Below are positions 54,413 to 64,000 of a stretch of DNA of 64,000 bases, in pieces. Position numbers and translations under genes: made by a program. The notes under the pieces are model-generated. The model did no database searches. It saw only the letters and a list, made by a program, of their open reading frames with translations, and was not told where the DNA came from. Source of the DNA: Tubulanus polymorphus (lineage: Eukaryota; Nemertea; Palaeonemertea; Tubulaniformes; Tubulanidae). Numbering within the stretch: the first letter of the stretch is position 1; each line of letters begins with the position of its first letter. The stretch covers positions 17,256,650-17,320,649 of the forward strand of contig NC_134026.1 of the NCBI RefSeq assembly GCF_964204645.1, written 5' to 3'.

Positions 54413-54960
54413 ACAACGATAATTGTGATTGATCATTGCAAGTCAGAACCAGTGAATTCCTAATACCATTCTAATAATTCCATCTGATTCCTCCTTTAGA
54501 GGGAACTTAGTTTAACCTAGTAGGCTTGCATAGGCCTAGCATCCGGACAGAATTGACTTAGGCCTATTGAATTTCAACCCTCCTAAACATCGTATTCCTA
54601 TTACACCCCATTCGACAGGGCTCATCTCCAGCAACGTTGCCGGATTTTTTATTTTGTTTTGAAGTCCAATCCATGAGTCGGTAAATAATCACAACAATTA
54701 CAATGTGTTTGATTGAGACAGAACAGCTCAGTAGGCCTAAAGGTCGCGTACAACTCAATGAATAGTTCAAGCAACACAGGAAGAATCTCCTATCCCCCGG
54801 TGTAATGGGTAATTGTTAAAATTACTGTTTGAAGACCGCAGCTGAATGTGAAGTCTTGCGGTAATAAATTTGTTTATTTATACTTAAATTGATAATCGAA
54901 GTGACGAGCAGCCTGTGGCGTCCCCGAGTGGTGTCTGATTCCCGTACGTGAAGGTAGATA
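54413..54960 (+). repeat. Module X1 of a locally repeated family
   Basis: GATAATTGTGATTGATCATT, ACTTAGTTTAACCTAGTAGG, CATAGGCCTAGCATCCGGAC, TTTTGTTTTGAAGTCCAATC, GGTAATAAATTTGTTTATTT. The same order recurs at 57,050-58,050, at roughly three-quarters identity by eye. Confidence 0.75.
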
Positions 54961-55272
54961 CCGGTAACCAGTCTAACTCTACGCGACTCCAACTAATCGT
55001 TCCGCATAACACCTCCAAATTGACTATAGCATATGAATTATTTTATGTTAAAACGTATCATTATTCATCATCTTATATTATCGTCACTTCGGAATATTAC
55101 TTGCACGATATTGGGAAAAGAAACCATAAATTACACAATTTGAATTTCATTGCCCCGGATTATAACTGTAGGCAACATACTCCACTTACAAGAATAACAT
55201 AACACTCCACTAAAATGGCAAACTATTCAATATGGGGCTAATTTGCGCTGTTCAGAGGGTTGAAGTGGCTAA
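54961..55272. other. No gene recognised
   Basis: The ORF 54,948-55,202 has no motif. Confidence 0.4.
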
Positions 55273-55538
55273 CCCTTCCAGTGCCTCTACACGGCAGTGC
55301 GGTGTACAAATCGGTGATGGATTTTGCTAGTACACTGCAATGCGGTGTATTGATGATATCAGTAATTAGTAATTATCTCTTGAAAAATGGCAGCACCTGT
55401 CAAACAGTGAAATACTAGTAACTAACGATACACATATATAGTGGTATTCCTGTTATTCAACACGCTAGGGTGGAAATTCTTTAAATAATCAAATTATCTC
55501 CAGCCCGAGAGGGTATTGATTAGTCAGCACTGAAAGGG
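55273..55538. mobile_element. 266-bp piggyBac-type MITE
   Basis: Left end CCCTTCCAGTGCCTCTAC and right end CAGCACTGAAAGGG are complementary at the tips. Flanks are CTAA (a probable mutated TTAA, 55,269-55,272) and TTAA (55,539-55,542). TACACGGCAGTGCGGTGTAC and TACACTGCAATGCGGTGTA just inside form hairpins at the same place as in the 1,000-bp element, but with a different sequence. Confidence 0.7.
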
Positions 55539-55549
55539 TTAAACTGTGG

Positions 55550-56030
55550 GGATCAGATGAAAAACCCATGCAGTATTTGTGAATGCAACATCGTACTTGT
55601 GATAAAATATGGTTTCATTGAGAATGGAAGTGAGAGACAGTAGTTTTTAGATTTTCAGTAAAATCCAGTGTGAAAAGGTGAAAAATAATAATAAATATAG
55701 CTGCAAAGCAGCGATAACGGATTTTCTGCACAGTCTCAGAATCCTGTTCAACGGTGGATTTCGACAAAGCATATAATAAGGCACAACATCAGCCATTACT
55801 AAACAGACCATTAAAAAACAGTATCAATGATAGGTCCCTCAAGTGGCTCAGCAGTTATCTCTGAACGAAAACTTGTAGCCGAAATCAACGGAACGCCTTA
55901 TCTTGGAATAAGTCGGTCTAACTAGTGGAGTCACGCAAGGTAGTATCCTAAGTCGTCTTCTGTTTAATGTCCTGACAAATGACATACACAGTAATCCAAA
56001 ATATACCGGACCGAGTAAATTTCCAAAACC
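55550..56030 (+). repeat. Module Y copy 1: GCTGC hairpin plus RT scrap
   Basis: AATAATAATAAATATAGCTG CAAAGCAGCGATAACGG at 55,686-55,722, then a non-LTR RT remnant in broken frames (VDFDKAYNKAQHQPLL, LKWLSSYL, SGVTQGSILSRLLFNVLTN DIHS) to about 56,000. About 90% identical by eye to 61,010-61,340. Confidence 0.8.
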
Positions 56031-56590
56031 ACTTTAACACGCCGTTCCACCAAAAAACTTAATGTTCCGACAAGAAAATCTTGTTCGAATGAAAACAATT
56101 CTGTTTGATCGAACAATACGCTTTTTGTTTGAACCAAAACTTTTCTTCATTCCGACAAAAAATGTGTTCGAATAAAAAGTTATGTTATTGTTGAAATGAA
56201 AAACTTTTTGTCCCGGCAAAAAAATTTGGTTGAGTGAAAACAATTTTTTCGAACGATTGTTTGAATGAAAACAATTCTGTTCGATTGAACGAAATACTTA
56301 ATACTTTTGGTTCAGAGAAAAAACATTTTACAATATACTTGTTCGAATGAAAAAACGTAATGTTCTGACAAGAAAATTCTGTTCAAATTAAAACGATTCC
56401 ATTCGATCGAACGATTGTTCGAACGAAAAACCTTTCGCTTGGACAAAAAAAGTTTGTTCAACTTTGTTCTAACGATTTTTTCAAATCGGTTAAATCGAAC
56501 AGAATATTATTGGTTTGAAATAAATAAATTTTGTTCCAACGAAAGAATTTTCAAGCGAAAGGTCTTTTGAACGAAAAAAAAGATATTTCT
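56031..56590. repeat. Degenerate low-complexity tract of GTTCGAATGAAAA-type words
   Basis: Roughly twenty imperfect repeats of GTTCGAA/TTCGAAC and GTTCGATC next to GAAAACAATTCTG or AAAAAACTTTTT, with no fixed period. Stops in all frames. Confidence 0.75.
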
Positions 56591-56609
56591 GGGGCTCCGC
56601 AGTAACTTA

Positions 56610-56922
56610 AAGCCGGACATAGGTCAGCCTTGTGACGGGATGCGATCCTCGCGTTGCATCGCAAGTTTCGGTGCAAGTCAGTTGCCATACTATTCTCAGC
56701 GACTGTGTGCGACTAGTTTCTGCCAGTCGCAAGAGCGCGTAGGTCGGGCGTGACAGTCGTGTCGCGTCGCAGAAAGTAGAACACGTGCGACTCCTTGTGA
56801 CTGGTGCAACCCATCGCAAGGGAGCGTAGGTTGATGAGTCGTTGACACAATCGTCGCTGGAGGTCGCAGTGAATGGCTTCGCAGTGAGTCACAAGCCGTC
56901 GCAAGGCCGACCTACGCCCAGC
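56610..56922. mobile_element. ~310-bp MITE with TGCGAC subterminal words
   Basis: Left end AGCCGGACATAGGTCAGCCT TGTGACGG and the complement of the right end GCTGGGCGTAGGTCGGCCTT GCGACGG are inverted copies. The interior repeats GTCGCA/TGCGAC about ten times on both strands. CGTAGGT also occurs inside. The AGGTCGGCCTTGCGACGG text gives unusually high GC for this window. Confidence 0.75.
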
Positions 56923-57049
56923 ATAAGTCATAGGAATTAATGAAATACCAGTTTCATTTATGATGAAATAACTCAAATGAAAAGTCTGGCTTATAAAGCT
57001 GTCTGCTCAGACATAATTTTCAAAAAAAATCTTCATTTTTGCTAATAAA

Positions 57050-58290
57050 ATTGATAATTGTGATTGATCGTTGCAAGTAAGAACCAGTTAATCACTAATT
57101 AACATGCATTTTAATAAATCTGATTCATCCTTTACAATGAACTTAGCTTTAACCTAGTAGACGCTACAAGCCTATGTAGGCCTATGTATATGCGTAGGCC
57201 TAACAACCGGACAGATTGGTCGTAGGCCTATTGAATAACAACCCTCCTAAATATCGTAAATTTTGTTTTGAAGTTCAATCCAATGTGTCCGTTAATAAAT
57301 GCAACAATTATACTGTGTTTGTTTGAGACAGTAAAGCTCAGTACCGGTAGGCCTAAAGCCTTAAGGTCACGTAAAACTCGATAAACACTTCAAGCGACAC
57401 AGCGAAAGGATCTCCTTTCCCCCACAGCGAACGCTTACTCCGAATATCAAGTGTGAGTCCAGCTTACGGATAAGAGTGTGTTATATAGGCCTACTTGTAT
57501 TTAGTAAATAGCTTGAAGCCCGCGGCCGAATAAAGTAATATATTCTTTTATTTTTATACCTCGTCGACACAACAGCTTTTCTCCGCTATATCTCTTCGGC
57601 GTGTTTAGTTTAGGCCTACGACTCCCCGGTACACTAATGATTTATCTTAGTACATACAGGGTTAATTTGGTAAAGAAAAATAGGTATTGTTAAACTAACT
57701 GCTTGAAGCCCACAGCCAAATCACTGGTAGTAATAAATTAAATTGTACTCGATTTGATTCTCATGATGAGGAGAAACTCGCAGCTGATCCCCGGAACGAC
57801 GATGTAGTGACACAGTCGATTCGTCGATGTTTACAGCTCGACAGTGCTTTTAAAATCTAAAGTAGTAAATTTCCTGTGTATCGATGATATGATTTGATGA
57901 GGAAAATGGGCTATTGTTAAAATTAGTTTTTAAAAACCGTGACAGAATGTGCAATCTTTGGGTAATAAATTTGTTAATTTATGCTTGAATTGATAATCGA
58001 TGTGACAAGAAACGTGCGGTAGATTTCGGAAAGACGACTTAGAATAACATGTCGGCTCTTTGAATGGGGCTCAATTTTCTATGTTTACGGCCCGACAATG
58101 CTTTTGTAACGTTGATTCTTCAAAATACGCACGGAGTATTTGTAGATCGAAGTGAGCTGAATGATATCAGACGGATTTTATCGGCAACAGCGGTAATGTA
58201 AAAAAGCCTATGTACTTTCGACAAAAAAGTGTGGGAAAAAATAATAATAAATATAGCTGCGAAGCAGCGATGACAGGTTTTCTGCAAAGC
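57050..58290 (+). repeat. Modules X2 and Y copy 2
   Basis: 57,050-57,560 parallels 54,413-54,960. 57,690-58,040 has two more diverged TTAAA-CTGCTTGAAGCC / GTAATAAATTTG units. 58,040-58,290 (GGGGCTCAATTTTCTATGTT TACGGCCCGACAATGC, TCGAAGTGAGCTGAATGATA, TCGGCAACAGCGGTAATGTA, then AAATATAGCTGCGAAGCAGC) parallels 60,770-61,040, but without the RT scrap. Confidence 0.75.
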
Positions 58291-59749
58291 CATTCAGAAA
58301 GATGGGAATTGTAGTAAATTGAAATATCGATACATAGAATAAAATGCATTGACAGATTCGAACCTAATATGCTACCACTGTGTAAACGTCAAATATGATC
58401 AGCTTTGAAACCGAACATACGCGGATGTACAATCAACAAATATTAATTAATTTGGGCATGCATTTATTTTGGCATTCAAACATCATGATACTGTATTATC
58501 ACCATGCTTAAAAATGGATCTGTCCTATTAAGAACTATCTTAAGCACCTGCTGAGTCGATAGATTGAATGAATTTACAGATAAGAACGAATTATGATTTA
58601 GAATAGATTTAAGAAGTTAATGTTTTTATTGAAATATTTGAATAAATACATATATTGTAGTGTAGATTCAATCAATACATTATGAATTGATCTGGTCTGG
58701 GTTTCCGGCTGATGATGATTTTGGCTTTTATGGATTACAAATTCTATAGTGATAAACAATTGATACCTGCAACATGTGTGTAAATCAAACCTATTCCACT
58801 AGTTGCTTGTGTTTCCTAATAAACGGGAAAGTCACTCTTAATCTGAGTTATTAGAAAAATAATGTTCATTTAGTTATAGAAATTCATTGCCTTTTTGGAA
58901 ATTCTGTAATAATATTTGTACTGTCCTAATTTTCATTACTGTATGAACCAATGATATGCTTTGTAAATATGATGTAATAAAATAAATTTGAATTTGAATT
59001 AAATTTGAACATGAGAATCAAGGATAACTTGTGTTTTTTCAACTTGTCTTTTGTTCCAGAGTTTCAATTACAATCAAATCCAAATTGGCTAAAAAGTACA
59101 TAGGACTAAATGAAATGAACCGTTAGTTACTGCAAACCTATTCCAGTGTTATGTCGATCGTGTTGAATCACTTTCCTTGAGTTGAAAGAATCAGATCTTC
59201 TATGGTGCAACATCGGTCGAAGAGAGATATCTTGGTGTTGACTGTCCATCTAATTTCATGCGTTTGACATTGGAATCAGCATCATACCCATTTGAACTGC
59301 AAAATATTCATACAACATGAAAACCTACGGTACATGTATACAGTAATCAAACTTTCACCGATGTTGGATATTTGAATGAACGTTGGGCTTATTTCAGTAT
59401 TCTAAAGCAGGAAATAATAAGCCCAATCAATAGGCCCTATTCCCATTGGAACAATTGTATAATGCGTACGCTGTACTGTACACTTATCAGTCAAGAATGG
59501 AGAAATCGGTATACCAAACCTATGAACAGCAAAATGTACAGGCCTACAATGATCTCTGGTATACAAGCCGTGACCACATCGACTATTAATGTCAGCAGGT
59601 CAGAGAAGGCCTGGCCAAATTTAATCACATGGCTCAAATCAATTAGCCTTTCTGCGTGTGAATACTTCACTGTATTGTGGGATCATTCATTTATTACGTA
59701 ATTGTGTTTGTAGTACATAGGCATGGTAGGCTTGTCGTACTCACTTAAT
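58291..59749. other. No gene recognised
   Basis: AT-rich. The 109-codon ORF at 59,372-59,701 has no recognisable motif. Confidence 0.45.
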
Positions 59750-60210
59750 ACCCGGTACTTAAAACGCTGTTGTTACCTGTACGTGACTGTACGGTGATTT
59801 CTACAGGTTAGCCGTATGTGAGTACGTTGACGCTCAGACTTGCAATATTGGGATTCGAAACCAAACGAAAAAAAATCCAGTTGTAGTCCACTGATTTACC
59901 CACTGTGCCACAGAACGTATCTGCAGGGTGGATGAAATTTGATTTACAAATAGCCTAGCCTCACCTAACCCAAACTCTATTCTTTCACGCATGCACGTTT
60001 GCAGATTATAGGAACTCACTTACAGCCTTTTTAGGGAACTCACGTACGGTTAACCTGTGGATATCACCGTACAGTCACTGGCACGTACGGGAAACAACTT
60101 CGTACTTAAAAAATGGTATTGGCTAGTAGGGAACTCACGTACGGTTAACCTGTGGAGATCACCATACAGTCACGTACGAGTAACAACTACGTACTTACTG
60201 GTAATGGCTA
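59750..60210. repeat. Inverted repeat with one duplicated arm (CACGTACGG family)
   Basis: The complement of 59,752-59,830 (CTCACATACGGCTAACCTGT, ATCACCGTACAGTCACGTAC) matches two tandem ~95-bp units at 60,034-60,128 and 60,129-60,210 (GGGAACTCACGTACGGTTAA CCTGTGG). The ~200-bp spacer has no ORF motif. It resembles a foldback MITE whose right arm duplicated. Confidence 0.75.
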
Positions 60211-60629
60211 CTGTAGGCCTATAGACAAATAAATACCGGTACTGCGGTAGGCTTTCTTAGCTTCCATACTTCACAACCGAACCAACTGACCAACCAGTAT
60301 ATTTATTCCCAGTACGCACCAACCGGTACAGGCCTAACACTGTTTGTCAACTGTGTGTACCATAGTAGGCTATCGATAATCACCTGATACTTTTCTGTCG
60401 TTAGTTTTCTCTCTGAGACGAACGTAATTCTAGCAGCCCTCCGCGACTCAACGACCTTGATTTAAACTTGATCAATTCAAAATCTGTTTATTGACGCTTT
60501 TGGTTAAATGAACTGATCAGCAATATACTTAAATGAAATAACCGGAATAACAAGAAATCCAAAATATTAAAGAGGTAACAAACAAATGCCCGTAAACCTG
60601 TCAGACACGCGAACGCCGGACTCATAAAC

Positions 60630-61345
60630 TCTTGGACTCGGACCCGCTGAGCAATAAATTCATAAAATTGACTTTGAAATTGATTGTGGAGAAGAGAGGG
60701 AATAATTCGATAGCTCTTCCTCATAAAGAAGAGAGAAATTTCGGAAAGAGAACACAACATGGCTACGAATTGAATGGAGCCAAATTTCCGATGTTTACGG
60801 CTCGACGATGCCTTTATAACGTGGATTTATCAAAATTCCCATGCAGTATCTGGAGATTGAAGTGAGCTGAAGGACATGATACGGATTGTATCGGCGACAG
60901 CGGTAAGGTAAGGAAGCCTTTACACTTTTAACAAAAACTGTGTGGAAAAGGGAAAAAAAAAATAATAATAATCACGCGAATTTCAATAGGGTTTTCTGTG
61001 AAGCAATAGAAAACCCTAAATATAGCTGTAAAGCAGCGATAACGGGTTTTTTGCTGTCTTAGAATCCTGTTCATCGGTGGATTTCGACAAAGCATTTGAT
61101 AAGGCACAACATCAGCCATTACTAACTAAACAGGCTATTAGGAAACAGTATCAATGATAGGTCGCCCAAATGGCTCAGCAGTTATCTCTGAACGAAAACT
61201 TATAGCCAAAATCAACGGAACGCCTCATCTTGGAATAAGTCGGTCTAACTAGTGGAGTCACGCTAGGTAGTATCCTAAGTCGTCTACTGTTTAATGTCCT
61301 GACAAATGACATACACAGTAATCCAAAATATACGGCAAATCAATT
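60630..61345 (+). repeat. Modules X3 and Y copy 3 with RT scrap
   Basis: 60,770-60,960 matches 58,040-58,230. A duplicated AATAGGGTTTTCTGTGAAGC/ CAATAGAAAACCCTA hairpin at 60,986-61,016 is new here. AAATATAGCTGTAAAGCAGC GATAACGGG follows, then the RT scrap (VDFDKAFDKAQHQPLL; SGVT.GSILSRLLFNVLTN) to about 61,330. Confidence 0.8.
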
Positions 61346-61559
61346 GTGACAAAGCATTGATGCGAATGACCTATTCAGTTCATCGACCATGTACCGAACA
61401 CTATTATTGTGCTCAAGCATTTGGGGTTATTCTACTTGAACCCCAACATTCAATATGTCCACCAGATTCTGGTGATCATAAAGTCATTTTAATTTTTCTG
61501 CCAACTTCATTTCTTCTTTCATATTCATCTAACATTAAACATCATTAAGTATGCGTCCC

Positions 61560-61916
61560 CTTATTGAAATTAGGTTAACTATCTCAATATATCGATGTAA
61601 CTAGGAAGACCTTATTTAAAATGTCGTGATTTTTATGTCGACTTTTTGCGATATTGTCTCAATAAATTGCCATACGTATCACGACATTTTAGCTAAAGGA
61701 ATGATAATTATGTCGACGGTACGTGGTTATGTTGAGATACAGACATTGACATTGGTGAAAGGCGTGATCCGTATAACGATTTATCGTGATATTAACACGA
61801 TATATCAACTTAATAATGTCGATAAATCGCGATATATCAAGTTTGTTTGACATAATTTCGTCGTGATAAAAGGTCGCGGCGGTTTTGTACGGGTCCCATA
61901 TATACGGAAGTACGGA
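61560..61916. repeat. TCGCGATATA / GTCGACAT palindrome-rich tract
   Basis: Contains TTATGTCGACGG, CGATTTATCGTGATATTAAC, ATCGCGATATATCAAG and similar dyads, the same vocabulary as the MITE that follows. It may be a second, diverged copy. Confidence 0.55.
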
Positions 61917-62320
61917 TGCGATTAAGGGCCTCGAGTTGTCGCGTTCCAACTCGACAAAGTCGCCATATTTATGTCGACAATCGCGATATATCACTTCAAG
62001 TCGACATGAATATGTCGATATATTGTGACGTTTTGACGACATATTTCGTTTTCTCAACCATTTTCCTCGCAACAATTCGACATATTCATGATGACTTGAA
62101 ACTCAGTCGCCATATCACTGGCGTCCTCATCTTACATTTCGACGTGTCTTCAAATGACGGCTTGTCCTGTGGAAAATGGGCGAAAAAGCGAAATTTGTCG
62201 TGAAAACGTCACGATATGTCGACATATTCATGTCGACTTGACCCGATATATCGCGATATGTCGACATAAATATAGCGACTTGTCAAGTTGGAACGCGACA
62301 ACTCGAGGCCCTTTATCGCT
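61917..62320. mobile_element. ~400-bp palindromic MITE with GCGAT(T/A)AAGGGCCTCGAG ends
   Basis: Left arm AAGGGCCTCGAGTTGTCGCG, TTCCAACTCGACAA, CGCCATATTTATGTCGAC; the right arm is the near-perfect complement, ending CGCGACAACTCGAGGCCCTT at 62,313. The arms are over 120 bp. Both carry GTCGAC and CGCGATAT dyads. No ORF. Confidence 0.82.
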
Positions 62321-62548
62321 TTTGACAGATAAGCTTCCGTACATCTTTCGAAAAAGAAATAATATGTGATCTTTCATTAAGTAGAATCACTTGGATGATC
62401 GCTTTAATATCACTTTAAAAAAAAAAGAATCTGCCAAAATGACCTTAATATTCGACACTATATCAGATTAATCGACTTCAAAATAGGCGAAAGCATAAGT
62501 CTTTATTACATTATTAATTCGCCTAATTATTCAAAAGCTAATAAAGTG
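62321..62548. other. No gene recognised
   Basis: AT-rich linker between MITE and minisatellite. Confidence 0.4.
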
Positions 62549-62660
62549 GGCGACAAAACCAAAAAAATGAATCGTCGCGGGCGATAAAACCAAAATAATG
62601 AATTTTCGCTGGTGATAAAACCAAAATATTGAATTGTCGCGGGCGACAAAACCAAAACTA
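62549..62660 (+). repeat. ~32-bp minisatellite, about 3.5 units
   Basis: Units of the type GCGACAAAACCAAAATAATG AATTGTCGCGG. Confidence 0.85.
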
Positions 62661-62849
62661 GAAAGAAACTTTAAAAGAGGACGTTCGTTTGTGAAACGCA
62701 TGTAGACCCAGAAACCTCCCACATTGATTGGAAAATTTGAATACCGGCTATTCAAGTGTCATCCTACTGCGTAATTCAAAAATTATTCTTTGGGATTCAA
62801 AAATCGAGGAATCAACCATAAATTCTGCCATAAGTTTTACATATATTCA

Positions 62850-63655
62850 AACAAGAGCCCCAAGGGGCACAATGGCCAGCCTGTCAGATTTGCTTTTTAT
62901 AAATGATGTAATCTGTGGGTTATATTTATCAATATACACTCCCTGCTCAATATCATTTACATAGTAAAATCGTGTGTTAACACAGACAGCAGGAACGAAT
63001 GTAATATAGAAATACTAAGTTATTGTATTGTTCAACGCCCCCTGGTGGCCATAAAAAAACCGATGAGCTTGAAACTCACCTCGATCATAGAACATGTCAT
63101 GAGCTACAACTTTCCAATTGATTATAGTAGCAAAATATGCTTAAATATCAATTATGATGTGGAAAAACTTTTTTTCCACCTACGAATGAGTACTGATGAC
63201 CCCAAGATGGCCGCCAAGTGCGTCATAATTGCCTGGTCAAAAATACCCTCTAGGATATAAAAGATCCCTTTCCAAAGAATACCCATTACAAATTGCAATG
63301 AAACATGGCGCACCATTAGAAAGCTACAGTACTCAGGCCAAAATTGACATTTTTGGGAACAAAAAAGGTCACAGTACGGCCATCTTGAGTCCGATCGACT
63401 CAATTTTTCTCATGCCGATGGGCCCTCGGGGGATACAAATATATACGAATGATCAAGGTTATTGATAAAAGTGTCTTCAAAATTTCCCTCGAAAACTTCA
63501 AAAATGTGTAAAAAGTGCTGATTTTGGCGAACAACAATGGCTGCCAGTCGGCCATCTTGAATCTGACCGGGCCAGTTTTTGGCCTGAAGATGTGTCTAGG
63601 GTAGATACACGTATAAAACAAATATCAAGACATTACCTTGACGCGTCTTCAAAAC
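62850..63655 (+). repeat. Dispersed repeat family C, longest copy
   Basis: Starts near CAAGAGCCCCAAGGGGCACA (62,852), has one full monomer with the intact head CGCCCCCTGGTGGCC (63,036-63,050), the middle segment (CAAGATGGCCGCCAAGTGCG) and the tail, stopping at CGCGTCTTCAAAACTT before unrelated text. It matches 21,600-22,362 closely. Confidence 0.85.
63036..63050 (-). promoter_or_regulatory. CTCF-consensus motif in family C
   Basis: Minus strand reads GGCCACCAGGGGGCG, an exact match to the 15-bp core of the vertebrate CTCF consensus. Occupancy is untested. Confidence 0.5.
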
Positions 63656-64000
63656 TTTGGAACTCTCACGAACTATGTAGATGGTTATCTCTCGACCTCA
63701 ATAGCTTCAAGACCCATCTCAAAACAACTTTGTTCCATGCAGCATACCATTAACTCTCGGAAAGCGAATTGTATTTAACATTTTTTGGCAGAATAAAATT
63801 TGACTGAATTTGCAATTCGGGCACATGGCTAATTAGCATATCAAGGTCATACACCCGATTTGGTAAAACCTTTTTTTTCGCGAACCTTGCGCAATTGTCA
63901 AGGATGAATTTTCTGTCGAGCAAATAAAAATTCCTCCCAAACACCAAATCAACTAAAGATAGAAATCGATCTTGAAATACACTTTTAAATCTTAAAATAA
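63656..64000. other. No gene recognised
   Basis: The ORF 63,750-63,947 (minus) has no motif. AACTTTGTTCCATGCAGC near 63,726 may be a LINE-like scrap but cannot be supported. Confidence 0.35.

Noticed and set aside
59372-59701. 109-codon ORF as a gene
   Set aside because: No motif, no splice or repeat context; within chance length for this much sequence.
1-64000. CRISPR array, rRNA, tRNA, bacterial operons
   Set aside because: No direct repeats with unique spacers, no tRNA cloverleaf with A and B boxes and no rRNA text noticed. Intron signals and element types are eukaryotic.

Overview
The window looks like AT-rich, intron-bearing animal DNA. Every recognisable coding piece is transposon-derived: metazoan-type Gypsy, BEL/Pao, DIRS and non-LTR retrotransposons, and Harbinger, ISL2EU, Kolobok, piggyBac and hAT DNA transposons. 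This mixture, with abundant tandem and foldback repeats, fits a marine invertebrate; the sequence does not name the species. I found no convincing host protein gene, no tRNA or rRNA and no CRISPR array. One 75-codon ORF at about 14.8-15.0 kb is the only weak host candidate.

Layout: 0.8-3.6 kb holds three dispersed repeat families, one with CTCF-like motifs and one with nuclear-receptor half-sites. 3.7-7.9 kb is a decayed Mag-like Gypsy retrotransposon. 8.1-8.6 kb is a tandem array, followed by a nearly complete Harbinger transposon (8,603-11,801) with two convergent genes, then a 0.63-kb MITE. 12.6-22.8 kb is mostly unassigned with simple repeats. From 22.8 to 35.0 kb there is a three-level nest: a non-LTR reverse transcriptase is split at TTAA by an 11.9-kb Kolobok element (22,993-34,856), whose internal 145-bp satellite is itself split by a 4.56-kb ISL2EU element (24,519-29,082) with an AT duplication. 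Both nested elements carry a THAP-domain transposase entering from the left and an accessory gene entering from the right. The accessory gene is a YqaJ-type nuclease in ISL2EU and a protein with the cysteine-rich P2X7 intracellular (ballast) domain in Kolobok.

36.5-47.0 kb holds a hAT pseudogene, the 3' part of an L2/CR1-like LINE, an internally deleted BEL/Pao, and a DIRS element split by an exactly 1,000-bp piggyBac element and interrupted by a (GA)n expansion. 48.3-54.4 kb is probably a DNA transposon of a superfamily I cannot assign: one broken ~980-codon gene flanked by inverted subterminal arrays dense in TGCGAT. 54.4-64.0 kb is built of repeated modules, several MITEs and a second piggyBac-type MITE.

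No element here is intact. Transposases, reverse transcriptases and accessory genes all carry stops, frameshifts or deletions, so the window reads as a graveyard. Several insertion boundaries are still exact enough to date relative order.
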